A stretch of 64,000 nt of DNA from Flavobacterium tyrosinilyticum (GCF_023656565.1 NZ_JAMOKG010000002.1:1060030-1124029); one strand, 5' to 3'; positions 17,626 to 27,693 are shown, counted from the first letter of the stretch. Numbers and translations: made by a program. Notes: generated from the letters alone by a model not told the origin.

Positions 17626-18438
17626 ATGAAAATCGAACTGAAACAATCTTCTTTTCTTGAAAAGGGAATCAACGAGCCGTATTACAACATTTTAATGTTT
17701 GATGGAAAAGCGGCTTTTTCTGTTGATTTAACCGATTACGAATGCCAAGGAAAATGTCTTTTGTTCTTAACGCCATATCAGTTATTGCAATGGAAAAGCT
17801 CGACTGCATCTTTTATAAATGTTCTCAGTTTTCATGGCGATTTTTATTGCATTGAATACCATAAAAAAGAAGTGGCCTGCAACGGAATTTTATTCAATGA
17901 TATTTATAGCGAACCTTTTGTAACGGTTTCCGATTTTATTTACGAAGAAATCACGAGCATTATGGAACGAATGAAAAGGGTAGAAGACTCTGAACTGGAT
18001 TATGATAATTCAATTTTAAAGTCCTATTTGCAGGTTATTCTCGCCTTGAGCAGTAAAGAAAAACAGCTCAAAATGTCACCACAGATTCAGGAATTTATTG
18101 GAAATGCTGATATTTTGAAATTTCAGTATTTGCTAGACACTCATTTTCTTGAAGCCAAAGAAGTCGCTTTTTATGCTTCTAAATACAATTTAAGTGTAAA
18201 TACTTTCAGTAAAAGAATCAAAAAGCATTTCGGAAAATCGCCTTCTCAGCTTATTCAGGATCGCATTGTTTTGGAAGCCAAAAAACAGTTGCATTTAACA
18301 ACGAAGACGATAAAAGAAATCGCAGACGATCTTAATTTTGAAGACGAATTTTATTTCAGCCGATATTTCAAGAAAAGTGTGGGCATTTCTCCTAAAGAAT
18401 TCAGAAAAGAAGTCGGCATTTCTATCGTGGCAAAATAG
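17626..18438 (+). CDS. AraC-family transcriptional regulator
   Basis: The C-terminal 100 residues hold two helix-turn-helix units of the AraC type (AKEVAFYASKYNLSVNTFSKRIKKHFGKSPSQLIQDR, written here in part, then IKEIADDLNFEDEFYFSRYFKK and GISPKEFRK). The N-terminal 160 residues form a cupin-like sensor domain containing cysteines in YECQGKC. It precedes the DUF417 gene by 79 bp on the same strand, so it likely controls that gene. E. coli RclR, an AraC protein that senses hypochlorous acid through cysteines, governs a DUF417 gene (rclC). The parallel is suggestive only. Confidence 0.88.
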   Translation: MKIELKQSSFLEKGINEPYYNILMFDGKAAFSVDLTDYECQGKCLLFLTPYQLLQWKSSTASFINVLSFHGDFYCIEYHKKEVACNGILFNDIYSEPFVTVSDFIYEEITSIMERMKRVEDSELDYDNSILKSYLQVILALSSKEKQLKMSPQIQEFIGNADILKFQYLLDTHFLEAKEVAFYASKYNLSVNTFSKRIKKHFGKSPSQLIQDRIVLEAKKQLHLTTKTIKEIADDLNFEDEFYFSRYFKKSVGISPKEFRKEVGISIVAK

Positions 18439-18517
18439 TCCATGAAAACTCCTTTTAGTCCATTTTTATCCAGATAGCAGTATAGTAATTTTGGTATGTA
18501 TTTAAAATAGAATCAAA

Positions 18518-19156
18518 ATGGAAAAATTTATACGATTTATTGCTGGTGGACAAAACAACTTTATTCACTTTTTAAGAATTGCCATATTTGTTGTAATGGC
18601 ATGGATTGGCGGATTAAAAGCGTTCAAATATGAAGCTGACGGAATTGTTCCGCTAGTTGCGAATAGTCCGTTTATGAGTTTCTTTTATAAAGATGCCAAT
18701 AAACAAGTTGTGAATGAAGATGGTAAAACCGTCAAAGCCTACAAACTTTACAAAAACGTTGAAGGTAAAACTCTGGAGAAAAATATTAAATGGCATGAAG
18801 CCAACGGAACTTATATTTTCTCTTACGGATTAGGAACTGTTATTGTGACCATTGGCTTGTTGGTTCTTTTAGGAATTTGGTTTCCTAAAATAGGCTTTGT
18901 GGGCGGACTTCTAACGTTCGGAATGGCATTTGTGACTTTATCGTTTTTAATCACAACACCAGAAGTTTACGTGCCGAATTTGGGCGGAGATTTTCCAACA
19001 CCAGAATTTGGTTTTCCGTATCTTTCTGTCGGAGGCCGTCTGGTTCTCAAAGACATTATCATGATGAGTGGCGGATTGCTTGTAGCTTCAGACAATGCAA
19101 AGGAAATTTTAAAACGATTTTTTTTCTACCGACGAGATATTCCTAACGGAATATAA
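18518..19156 (+). CDS. DUF417 (YkgB/RclC-like) membrane protein
   Basis: The 212-residue protein has about four membrane segments and the family features IAIFVVMAWIGGLKAFKYEADGI near the start, VANSPFMSF, and LVLKDIIMMSGGLLVASD near the end. In E. coli the family includes RclC of the reactive chlorine resistance operon. An insert of charged residues (KDANKQVVNEDGKTVKAYKLYK) in the first loop is longer than in the enterobacterial proteins as I recall them. With the AraC gene upstream and a strong terminator downstream it forms a self-contained pair. Confidence 0.82.
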   Translation: MEKFIRFIAGGQNNFIHFLRIAIFVVMAWIGGLKAFKYEADGIVPLVANSPFMSFFYKDANKQVVNEDGKTVKAYKLYKNVEGKTLEKNIKWHEANGTYIFSYGLGTVIVTIGLLVLLGIWFPKIGFVGGLLTFGMAFVTLSFLITTPEVYVPNLGGDFPTPEFGFPYLSVGGRLVLKDIIMMSGGLLVASDNAKEILKRFFFYRRDIPNGI

Positions 19157-19164
19157 TTTCATAA

Positions 19165-19204
19165 AAAAAGCTGTGCAAGGGCTCAGACTTGCACAGCTTT
19201 TTAC
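19165..19204 (+). terminator. Terminator after the DUF417 gene
   Basis: A perfect 15-bp stem (AAAAAGCTGTGCAAG with its complement, 8-nt loop) ends in five T. It lies 8 bp after the stop codon. Confidence 0.92.
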
Positions 19205-19277
19205 AAAAACTCAAAACTAATTATTCGTATTTTAAATACTTAAACACATTAATACAAAGCGTGCTTTGTGGGATTAG

Positions 19278-19366
19278 TTTCACGCAGATTTTACAGATTC
19301 TAGCAGATTTTTAAAATCTAAAAAACATCTGCCTAATCCGCTTAAATCTTATCAAATCTGCGTGAA
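19278..19366. repeat. Dispersed CACGCAGATTT palindromic element, copy 1
   Basis: It opens with TTTCACGCAGATTTTA and closes with CAAATCTGCGTGAAA, with inner GCAGATTT and AAATCT half-sites. Four more members occur at 21839, 33480, 37263 and 61458. All are intergenic and about 75-120 bp long. No coding capacity is seen. Confidence 0.8.
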
Positions 19367-19386
19367 ATAAAAAAACTCAAAACTAA

Positions 19387-21810
19387 TTATTCATATTTTA
19401 AATATTTCAGGACATCTACTTTTGTTGCCTGATACGCTTTTGCTAAAACAATGCATAAGGTTAGAAATAATAAAAGCAAAAAGGAAAGTAGAAATGGCAG
19501 CATCGGAATTTCGATTCTAAAAGCAAAATTATTCAGCCATTTCTGCAATAAAATATAAGCAGGAAATACAGCAATAAGAAAACCTATTGCACAATAAACT
19601 ACATATTGTTTAGACAATTCTTTTAATAAGATATTGGTTTCTGCGCCCAAAGTTTTTCGAATCGCTATTTCTTTCATTCTCCTTTGAATGGAATAAGAGG
19701 CTAAAGCAAATAATCCAAAAAGAGCAATTAGAATTACGACAATATTTAATAGTGAAAACAAGTTGTTTTGTTTCACATACGACTCATAAGTTCTGGCGTA
19801 TTGCTTATCAACAAAATCATATTGAAAAGGATTTTCGGAATCTACTTTTGCTTTCCAAAAATTTTCAATGCCTGCAATGGTGTTTTGTATGTTTTCTGGC
19901 TTTAGTTTTATGTAAACAACGTTCATCTCTGCAGCCATATCCAAAGATTTAATATGATAGAAAGTCATTGGTACGATACTGGATTCTGGGCTTAGAAGAT
20001 TGAAATCTTTTACAACTCCAATAATTTTCATGGGTTGATTGCCAATTCTAATTTCGCTGTTAATCGGATTTTTAATATTCATCAGTTTTAATGCTGTTTC
20101 ATTTATCAAAACAGAATTTACCGTATCTGAAGCTAGTTTTGTATTAAAGTCACGTCCTTGAATGATTTTTATGTTCATCAGATCTAGCATTCCATAATCT
20201 ATTCCAATTGCTTTTTGTTTAAAGAGTTCCTCTTTGTACCAGACTGGCCACAAAGAATTATCATTTCCGTCAAATGCAAGCAGTCCTGTCGAAACTTTAG
20301 AAATACCGTTTAGCTTTGATAACTCTTCTTTTATCGTATTGTATCGATTATAAATTCTCTTAGTGTTTGCCTCTCCTTCAAAATAAGACGAAGGAAAATT
20401 TAAAGAAACAGCAATAACTTGATCTCCTTTAAAACCTAAATCTTTATTGCTTAAATATTCTATTTGTTTATAAACTATGTTAGAGCCAATGATAAAAAAT
20501 GCAGCAATCGAGAATTGAAAGACTAGCATTCCGTTACGAAGCCAAATGCCATTTTTACTTCTTTCAAAATTACCTTTTAATACATTTATCGTTTCAAAAT
20601 TAGAAACATAAAGTGCAGGAAATAAGCCAGCTGCTAAAATTGTAATACTAAAGATAATAACAAGTTGCAAGTAGAATTGGGCATTTATGATCGTTAGATT
20701 TTTACCAAGAAAATTATTGTAGTAAGGAAGCGTTAACTCAACAATGACCAATGCCAATAAAATAGAAAAGCAGGTAATTAAAGCCGTTTCAAAAATAAAC
20801 TGTAAAACAATTTTGCTTTTTGAAGCTCCAAGAATCTTTCGTATTCCAACTTCTTTAGCACGTTTAATGGCGTTTGCTGTTGCCATGTTAATATAATTGA
20901 CAATTGATAAAGTCAAGATCAAAATAGACAATCCAGCCATTATTAAGAGAAATTGATAATTGCCTCTTCCTTCTGGATAACCGTCTAATATAGAATGTAA
21001 TCTAGATTCAGACAGCGGTTCCATAAAGACTTTAAAATGGCCAATTTTCTTTTCCATTTCAGCAGGAGACATTCCAGCTTCTTTCGAGTTTTTTACAATA
21101 ATTTCGTCATAGTATACTTTTTCGAGCATTGTCCTGGTACTCTCAATTTTTGAGGGATCTTTAACCTTTAAAAGTATTTTTAAAACAAACAAACCTTGGT
21201 TTTTGCTCAAATCGACTAAATCTTTCATTTTATTGACAATTACTGTCGGGGCGATTGAAGAATTTCCTGGAATGCTGTAAACAGTTTTGACAGTGAACGT
21301 TTCTGATAGGCAATTAATCTGTTTGCCAATAGGGTTTTCGGTGCCGAACAATCTTTTTGCAATATTTTGCGAAATTGCCACACTTGAGCTTTCTTTTAGA
21401 GCCGAAAAGCTATTTCCTTGAATTATTTTAAATGGAAAAAGAGAAAAGAAACCACTTTCCACATTGATAATTTTATCTGTAAATTCTTTTTTTCCTTTAT
21501 AGATTATTTTGTCTTTCTGATACCAATCGTCTGCATAAACGATTGTCTCCACATTAGAATCATTTTCTAAATATGCTTTTAATCGAACCGAGTTTTCGGC
21601 AACTGCCGGCATGTCACCCAGCTGAACCAAAACCTGATAAACCTTATCTTTTTCTGGATTCCAGGCATTGTAACTATGTTCGTCGTTCCAATAAAGAAGC
21701 GCGAAAATTAAACCTGAAATTCCAATTGATAATCCGAGAATATTGAGAGCAGTAAATAATTTACTGTGTTTAATTTGATATATAAATATATTGATCCAGT
21801 TTCTAAGCAT
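19387..21810 (-). CDS. ABC transporter permease, MacB/FtsX type (paralog 1)
   Basis: The 807-residue inner-membrane protein has a duplicated layout. An N-terminal helix (ALNILGLSIGISGLIFALLYW), a MacB periplasmic core (about 45-280) and three FtsX helices (about 285-405, with EVGIRKILGAS) make the first half. A second helix/periplasmic/FtsX half ends with EIAIRKTLGAE and three helices. Such permeases move lipids, peptides or lipoproteins, or transmit force, rather than importing solutes. It is the last of three similar genes behind one ATPase gene. It is separated from the second by 161 bp holding a dispersed palindromic element, so its expression may be lower or separate. Confidence 0.9.
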   Translation of the reverse strand: MLRNWINIFIYQIKHSKLFTALNILGLSIGISGLIFALLYWNDEHSYNAWNPEKDKVYQVLVQLGDMPAVAENSVRLKAYLENDSNVETIVYADDWYQKDKIIYKGKKEFTDKIINVESGFFSLFPFKIIQGNSFSALKESSSVAISQNIAKRLFGTENPIGKQINCLSETFTVKTVYSIPGNSSIAPTVIVNKMKDLVDLSKNQGLFVLKILLKVKDPSKIESTRTMLEKVYYDEIIVKNSKEAGMSPAEMEKKIGHFKVFMEPLSESRLHSILDGYPEGRGNYQFLLIMAGLSILILTLSIVNYINMATANAIKRAKEVGIRKILGASKSKIVLQFIFETALITCFSILLALVIVELTLPYYNNFLGKNLTIINAQFYLQLVIIFSITILAAGLFPALYVSNFETINVLKGNFERSKNGIWLRNGMLVFQFSIAAFFIIGSNIVYKQIEYLSNKDLGFKGDQVIAVSLNFPSSYFEGEANTKRIYNRYNTIKEELSKLNGISKVSTGLLAFDGNDNSLWPVWYKEELFKQKAIGIDYGMLDLMNIKIIQGRDFNTKLASDTVNSVLINETALKLMNIKNPINSEIRIGNQPMKIIGVVKDFNLLSPESSIVPMTFYHIKSLDMAAEMNVVYIKLKPENIQNTIAGIENFWKAKVDSENPFQYDFVDKQYARTYESYVKQNNLFSLLNIVVILIALFGLFALASYSIQRRMKEIAIRKTLGAETNILLKELSKQYVVYCAIGFLIAVFPAYILLQKWLNNFAFRIEIPMLPFLLSFLLLLFLTLCIVLAKAYQATKVDVLKYLKYE

Positions 21811-21838
21811 CTTATTGGTGTTTTTGCTTTGGGGTTAG

Positions 21839-21956
21839 TTTCACGCAGATTTGCTTCATCTGTTGGCTATCGCTCGAGTTGTAGATTTTGGCAGATTTTT
21901 TTAATCAAAAAATAGTCTGCTAAAATCTGCCAAAATCCTTTTAAATCTGCGTGAAA
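21839..21956. repeat. Dispersed CACGCAGATTT palindromic element, copy 2
   Basis: This member, TTTCACGCAGATTTGC...TTAAATCTGCGTGAAA, is inserted between the first and second permease genes of one operon. Its inner arms TTTTGGCAGATTTT and AAAATCTGCCAAAA are also complementary, so the transcript would fold into a long hairpin inside the operon. Confidence 0.8.
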
Positions 21957-21971
21957 TAAAAAAAAAACTAA

Positions 21972-24383
21972 TTACTCGTATTTTAAATATTTTAAAACAT
22001 CCACTTTTGTTACTTGGTAAGCTTTTGCCAAAACAATTGTAAGGGTTAGAAACAATAGCGAAACGAAAGCAATTATAAACGGCAGAACAGGAATGTCTAT
22101 TCGAGAGGCAAAGTTTTCAAGCCATTTCTGCATTAATAAATAAGCGGGAACAATTCCGATTAAAAAACCAATTGCGCAGAAAATCACGTACTGTTTTGAC
22201 AATTCTTTTAGCAAAATATTGGTTTCGGCGCCAAGCGTTTTTCTGATGGCAATTTCTCTTAATCGTCTTTCCATAGAAAACGAAGCGAGAGCAAACAGAC
22301 CAAAAACAGCTATTAGAATAACGACAATATTAAGCAAGGCAAACAAATTTCTCTGATCCTGATACTTTTTGTATGTTCGAGCAAAGTTTTTATCTACAAA
22401 ATCATATTCAAATGGATATTCCTGATCGACGTTAGATTTCCAGAATTTCTGAATAGCAGCGATAGTTTCGGGCATTTCTGTAGGTGATATTTTAACAGAA
22501 ATAAATCGCAAATCATTTTCCACCCATGAAAAGGATTTAATGTGAACGAAAATCATGGGAGCCACATTATATTCCATTCCGATATAATGGAAGTTTTTGA
22601 CAATTCCAACAACTTTAAATTTCTGTCCGCCAAAAACAACTTCCTTATTTATCGGGTCTTTTTCCATAAGTGTTTTTGCCGCAGTCTCATTTAATAAAGC
22701 GCTCGAAATACTATCGGTTGCCAGTTTATTGTTTAAATCTCTTCCTTTCAATATTTTGATTCCGAGTAAATCTAACTGACCAAAATCAACCGACATTTGC
22801 TGTGTAATAACTTCTTTATTAGATTTATAATGAAGTCCTTGCCAAGAATTTTCATTGCTTCCGATAGAAAATACGCCAGTAGAGACCGCTTCAATACCTT
22901 TAATTTTTGAAAGTTCTTGTTTGATAGTTTTATATCTTTCATACTGAATTTTACCTTTTACAGGTCTAAAAGTAATATCCATAACTTGAGCTCCGTTAAA
23001 ACCTAAATCTTTGGCAATCATATAATTTACCTGTTTGTAAACAATAAATGATCCAATGATAAAAAGCGTAGCAATAGAGAATTGCAGTACCAGCATTCCG
23101 TTACGCAGCCAAACTCCGTTTTTACTTCTAGAAAAATTGCCTTTTAGCACTTTTAAAGTTTCAAAATTGGAAATGTAAACCGCAGGGAAAATCCCAGAAA
23201 CCAATATAACGACAAAGAAAATTATAATTAGCTGAAGGTAAAATTGAGTTCCAATCAAGACTAAGTTTTTATCTAAAAACGTATTGTAGAAAGGCAGCGA
23301 AAGCTCGACAATTACCATGGCTAGCAGAACAGAAAACAGCGTTATGAGTGTAGTTTCAAATACAAACTGAGCTATAATCTGAGATTTTGTAGCACCCACT
23401 ATTTTGCGAACACCAACTTCTTTGGCTCGTTTTACAGCATTTGCCGTAGCCATATTGATATAATTGACAATTGATAAAATTAAGATTAGGATCGATAAGC
23501 CCATTACTATTTTTAAGAACTGTAAATTGGCGTTTTTTTCAGGAAAAGCATAATTGCCCTGCTGAAGTCTTGCTTTTGTAAACGGAAGAAGCCTTGCTTT
23601 TATAGGATCTCCGTATTGTTTAATAAATTGTTCCAGCGATAAACCTTCTGATTTTGCCTGTTTTTTGTAATTGTCTTCAAGAAATATTTTGTCTAAATTT
23701 TGAATAACGGCTGTAGTGTCGCTTGGTCTTTTAAGCTTTAACATTAATCCGTAACTAAAGCCCCAATTATCTTTGTTTTGTTCTAATTCCTCTTCTACAA
23801 CAGGAGTAATTACCGCAGGCATTACCGATGATTTTTTAGGCATTTTGTAAATACCGCGAACAACAAAAATGTGATCTGCATATTTTACTTGTTTTCCAAT
23901 TGGGTTTTCATTCTTAAAAATGCGTGCTGCAGTTTCTTCCGAAAGGGCCATACTGTTGCGATCAGCGAAAACCGTTTTAGCGTTTCCTTGAATAAACTCA
24001 AAAGGAAAGAAAGAAAAGAAACTTCTTTCGGCCGAAAAGATTTTGTCAATCAATTCGATTTTTCCTTTGTATTGAATAGTTTCAGTAGTGTAATTTACTC
24101 TAAAATAACAGTATTTATCCAAATAGAAAGTAGTTGCATTAAGCATTCTGCCTGGAATTGGAGAGTTTGTTGTCCAGATATTTCCTCCGCCAAAATCGTT
24201 CATTACAATGAAGATTTTGTCTTTTTCAGGATTCCATTGGTCATAAGAATGTTCGTCATTCCAGTATAGAATTGCAAAGATCAAACCCGCAATTCCTATA
24301 CTCAATCCCAATATATTTAGGGCTGTAAAGAATTTGTTGTTTTTTATATGATAAACAAAAATATTTGTCCAGTTTTTAAGCAT
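21972..24383 (-). CDS. ABC transporter permease, MacB/FtsX type (paralog 2)
   Basis: At 803 residues it has the same two-half organisation as its neighbours. N-terminal helix ALNILGLSIGIAGLIFAILYW, EVGVRKIVGAT at the end of the first periplasmic half, LREIAIRKTLGAE in the second, and the shared C-terminus KVDVLKYLKYE. It differs mostly in the two periplasmic regions, where substrate or partner contacts are expected. It ends one base before the next gene's coding region, so it is tightly coupled to the third permease gene upstream in the transcript. Confidence 0.9.
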   Translation of the reverse strand: MLKNWTNIFVYHIKNNKFFTALNILGLSIGIAGLIFAILYWNDEHSYDQWNPEKDKIFIVMNDFGGGNIWTTNSPIPGRMLNATTFYLDKYCYFRVNYTTETIQYKGKIELIDKIFSAERSFFSFFPFEFIQGNAKTVFADRNSMALSEETAARIFKNENPIGKQVKYADHIFVVRGIYKMPKKSSVMPAVITPVVEEELEQNKDNWGFSYGLMLKLKRPSDTTAVIQNLDKIFLEDNYKKQAKSEGLSLEQFIKQYGDPIKARLLPFTKARLQQGNYAFPEKNANLQFLKIVMGLSILILILSIVNYINMATANAVKRAKEVGVRKIVGATKSQIIAQFVFETTLITLFSVLLAMVIVELSLPFYNTFLDKNLVLIGTQFYLQLIIIFFVVILVSGIFPAVYISNFETLKVLKGNFSRSKNGVWLRNGMLVLQFSIATLFIIGSFIVYKQVNYMIAKDLGFNGAQVMDITFRPVKGKIQYERYKTIKQELSKIKGIEAVSTGVFSIGSNENSWQGLHYKSNKEVITQQMSVDFGQLDLLGIKILKGRDLNNKLATDSISSALLNETAAKTLMEKDPINKEVVFGGQKFKVVGIVKNFHYIGMEYNVAPMIFVHIKSFSWVENDLRFISVKISPTEMPETIAAIQKFWKSNVDQEYPFEYDFVDKNFARTYKKYQDQRNLFALLNIVVILIAVFGLFALASFSMERRLREIAIRKTLGAETNILLKELSKQYVIFCAIGFLIGIVPAYLLMQKWLENFASRIDIPVLPFIIAFVSLLFLTLTIVLAKAYQVTKVDVLKYLKYE

Positions 24384-24384
24384 C

Positions 24385-26796
24385 TTACTCGTATTTTAAG
24401 TATTTTAAAACATCTACTTTTGTTACTTGATAGGCTTTTACTAAAACTATTGTCAGCGTAAGAAAAAGCAGCGACACAAAAGCAAGAAAAAAGGGTAGGA
24501 GAGTGATATCTATTCGGAACGGGAAATTTTTAAGCCATTTCTGCAATAATAAATAAGCAGGAACAATTCCGATAAAGAAACCAAGTATACAGAAGATTAC
24601 ATATTGTTTGGATAGCTCTTTCAGTAAAATATTGGTTTCGGCGCCCAGCGTTTTTCTGATTGCAATTTCTTTTAACCTTCTTTCCATAGAAAAAGAAGCT
24701 AGTGCAAACAGTCCAAAAACGGCAATTAGAATTACAACAATATTCAATAAAGCAAATAAATTTCTCTGATCTTCATATTTTCTATAGGTTCTCGCAAAAT
24801 TTTTATCCAAGAAATTGTACTCAAAAGGATATTCAGAATCAACTTTTTTAGACCAGTATGCCTTAAGTTCCGATATAGTTTGCTGCATGTTTTTTGGTGA
24901 AATTTTTACTGAAATAGATTCAATATTACCTTGTGTCCATTTTTGGGTATTGATATGAAAGAAAATCATTGGACTTATTTCATAATCGAGACCATAATAA
25001 TGAAAGTCTTTTACGATTCCCACAACCTTGTATTTTCCTCCTTGCCAGTCAATGATTTTATCCAAAGGATTTTTTTCGTTTATCTTTTCGACTGCTACTT
25101 CATTAAGTAAAACGTTAGAAATCGTGTCAGAAGCCAGTTTTTCGGTAAGAAATCGCCCTTTTACTAGTTTAACACCCAACATTTCCAGCATTCCAAAATC
25201 AGAGCCCAATTGCTGAATGAGTACTTCTGGAATGTTTTTATAATGCAAACCACCTCTCGAAGACCAATTTTCGCCAATAGCAAAGGCTCCAGCAGAAACG
25301 GCTTCAACACCTTCAATTTTATTTATTTCCTCTTTTATAGTTTGATATCGCTTAAATTGTTCTTTGTCCTTTTGTGCTCTAAAAGTGATGTTCATTATTT
25401 GAGATCCGTTAAAACCCAAGTCTTTTTCGACCATAAATTGAACTTGCTGATATACAACAATAGAACCGATAATAAAGAAAACAGCAATCGAAAATTGCAA
25501 AATAAGCATGCTGTTCCTAAGCCATAAACCGCTTTTACTGTGCGAAAAATTTCCTTTTAATACATTTAAAACTTCAAAATTTGAGATGTAAACTGCAGGA
25601 AAAACACCGCTCACAATAACTACAAGGATAAAGATTACAACAAGCTGGAGATAAAACTGAGATCCCGCAATAACTAATTCTTTATTTAAAAACTGATTGT
25701 AAAAAGGCAAAGAAACTTCGACAATTACGAGTGCCAGTAATAAAGCAAAAAGCATGGTTAAAGCAGTTTCAAATACAAATTGTAGCACGATTTGTCCCTT
25801 TGTAGCGCCGATAATTTTTCTCACGCCAACTTCTTTTGCCCGTTTAATGGCATTAGCCGTAGCTAAATTGATATAATTAACGATCGAGAGTAATAAAATT
25901 ACAATGGATAACCCCATTAATATTCTTAAAAATTGAAGGTTTCCTGTTCCTTCTGGAAATGGATAACTACCTGTGATAAGTCTGGAATTTTCAAAAGGAA
26001 TTACTATTGTTTTCAAAGGCTCGCCGTATGTTTTAATAAACAGTTCAAGCGTCATGCCTTCTTTTCTGGCTTGTCTTTTATAGTTTTTTTCTATAAATAT
26101 TTCATCTAAAGATTTGGCTACCAATGGAGCATCACTCTTTTTGTTCAATTTTATGACTAAACCAAAATTAAAGCCCCAATGATCTTTTTGTTTTTCAAGA
26201 TCTTCTTCAATGCTGTTGGTAACTGCGCTTGGCATTACTACAGATTTTCCAGGTATTCTGTACACGCCTCGAACAACATACATTTTATCGGCATATTTTA
26301 CTTGCTTGCCAACTGGATTTTCATTTTTAAATAAATGAAAAGCGGTTTCTTCTGAAAAAACAATACTTTGCGGTTCTTGAAGCACCGTTTTTGGATTACC
26401 ATATTTGAACTCAAACGGAAAAAAAGAAAAGAAATTTTTTTGCGCAGAAAAGATTTTATCAATGATTTCTATTTTACCATCATATTGTACGGTTTCCTTG
26501 GTGTAATAGTCATTGAAATAACAATAATTATCTACATATGGAGTAGACGATTTTAGAAGTGGCGCTGTAATCGCAGAGTTTGTCGCAAAAATATTTCCTT
26601 TTCCCACATTATTCATAACAATAAATGTTTTATCCTTTTCGGGATTCCATTTATCATAAGAATATTCATCGTTCCAGTATAGAGTCGCAAAGATTAGACC
26701 TGCAATTCCGATACTTAAGCCAAGAATATTTAAAATGTTGAAAAGCTTATTATGCTTTAATTGATATATAAATATATTGATCCAATTCTTTAGCAT
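24385..26796 (-). CDS. ABC transporter permease, MacB/FtsX type (paralog 3, operon-proximal)
   Basis: This 803-residue permease is the first of three after the ATPase gene. Motifs match the other two (ILGLSIGIAGLIFATLYW, EVGVRKIIGAT, LKEIAIRKTLGAE, final KVDVLKYLKYE). It is closer to paralog 2 than to paralog 1 in its periplasmic halves (both share ERSFFSF/QKNFFSFFPFEF-like and VVRGVYRIPGK/VVRGIYKMPKK-like segments). That suggests two rounds of duplication. It starts 3 bp after the ATPase stop. Confidence 0.9.
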   Translation of the reverse strand: MLKNWINIFIYQLKHNKLFNILNILGLSIGIAGLIFATLYWNDEYSYDKWNPEKDKTFIVMNNVGKGNIFATNSAITAPLLKSSTPYVDNYCYFNDYYTKETVQYDGKIEIIDKIFSAQKNFFSFFPFEFKYGNPKTVLQEPQSIVFSEETAFHLFKNENPVGKQVKYADKMYVVRGVYRIPGKSVVMPSAVTNSIEEDLEKQKDHWGFNFGLVIKLNKKSDAPLVAKSLDEIFIEKNYKRQARKEGMTLELFIKTYGEPLKTIVIPFENSRLITGSYPFPEGTGNLQFLRILMGLSIVILLLSIVNYINLATANAIKRAKEVGVRKIIGATKGQIVLQFVFETALTMLFALLLALVIVEVSLPFYNQFLNKELVIAGSQFYLQLVVIFILVVIVSGVFPAVYISNFEVLNVLKGNFSHSKSGLWLRNSMLILQFSIAVFFIIGSIVVYQQVQFMVEKDLGFNGSQIMNITFRAQKDKEQFKRYQTIKEEINKIEGVEAVSAGAFAIGENWSSRGGLHYKNIPEVLIQQLGSDFGMLEMLGVKLVKGRFLTEKLASDTISNVLLNEVAVEKINEKNPLDKIIDWQGGKYKVVGIVKDFHYYGLDYEISPMIFFHINTQKWTQGNIESISVKISPKNMQQTISELKAYWSKKVDSEYPFEYNFLDKNFARTYRKYEDQRNLFALLNIVVILIAVFGLFALASFSMERRLKEIAIRKTLGAETNILLKELSKQYVIFCILGFFIGIVPAYLLLQKWLKNFPFRIDITLLPFFLAFVSLLFLTLTIVLVKAYQVTKVDVLKYLKYE

Positions 26797-26799
26797 AAA

Positions 26800-27510
26800 C
26801 TAGTTGTTAGCAGTTACCAAAACGTCCACATTTCTATGATTTACTTTTTCAGAAAGAATTTCGCCATCTTTCATTAAAATAGTTCTTTGCGAGAAAGAAG
26901 CGTCATAATCGGAGTGTGTTACCATCAAGATTGTCGAACCGCCGGCATGAAGATCTGTTAGTAATTCCATAACCTCATTTCCGTTTCTGCTATCTAGATT
27001 TCCTGTTGGCTCATCGGCCAAAATAATTTTCGGATTATTGATTAAAGCTCTCGCTACAGCCACACGCTGCTGCTGTCCGCCTGAAAGCTGCTGTGGAAAA
27101 TGTTTTAATCTGTGCGCAATTCCTAAAATTTTTGCGATCTCGTTTACTCGCGATTTTCTTTCGGCAGATGGAACATTATTATAAATCAAAGGCAATTCGA
27201 TATTATCAAAAACCGATAATTCGTCAATTAAATTGAAATTCTGAAAAATGAATCCGATGTTTTCTTTTCGGGCTTGCGCTCTAGATTTTTCCTTTAAGCC
27301 AACCATTTCCTGATCAAGAAGCTTATAACTTCCACTAGAAGCGCTGTCTAGAAGTCCAATAATGTTTAATAGAGTCGATTTTCCGCTTCCAGACGGTCCC
27401 ATAATCGATACAAAATCGCCTTGATTGATAGTTAACGAAATTTCGCTTAATGCTTTGGTTTCTAATTCCTCAGTTCTAAATACTTTTGAAAGTTTTGTAA
27501 TTGTAATCAT
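26800..27510 (-). CDS. ABC transporter ATP-binding protein (MacB/LolD type)
   Basis: It is a complete 236-residue nucleotide-binding subunit: Walker A GPSGSGKST (about 39-47), Q loop in FIFQNFNL, signature LSGGQQQR, Walker B IILADEPTGNLD and the switch histidine in MVTHSD. It is the only ATPase gene for three downstream permeases, so it may serve more than one permease dimer. It is the first gene of the operon, divergent from a sigma-54 activator gene. Confidence 0.93.
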   Translation of the reverse strand: MITITKLSKVFRTEELETKALSEISLTINQGDFVSIMGPSGSGKSTLLNIIGLLDSASSGSYKLLDQEMVGLKEKSRAQARKENIGFIFQNFNLIDELSVFDNIELPLIYNNVPSAERKSRVNEIAKILGIAHRLKHFPQQLSGGQQQRVAVARALINNPKIILADEPTGNLDSRNGNEVMELLTDLHAGGSTILMVTHSDYDASFSQRTILMKDGEILSEKVNHRNVDVLVTANN

Positions 27511-27677
27511 AATTGGACTGTTTTAATTTTTGATTGATTTCTTTTAAAATTTTTATGCCTTCGGAAACAGCAGAAACAAGTCTGAAAATTAAGATAAATT
27601 ATTTTTAATTTATCGCTATTTATTTTGTTATTTGTACTTCCGAAAGAGGTTAATTATTAATGATTTACAAGTTCTAA

Positions 27678-27693
27678 TGTGATTTTCGTGCCA
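27678..27693 (-). promoter_or_regulatory. Partial sigma-54 (-24/-12) promoter for the ABC operon
   Basis: Read on the minus strand, the site is TGGCACG-AAAA-TCACA. The -24 box is perfect and the spacing correct, but the -12 box (consensus TTGCW) matches only three of five and lacks the key GC. It would start a transcript about 160 nt before the ATPase gene. The divergent gene codes for a sigma-54 activator, which makes the match more credible. Confidence 0.45.
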
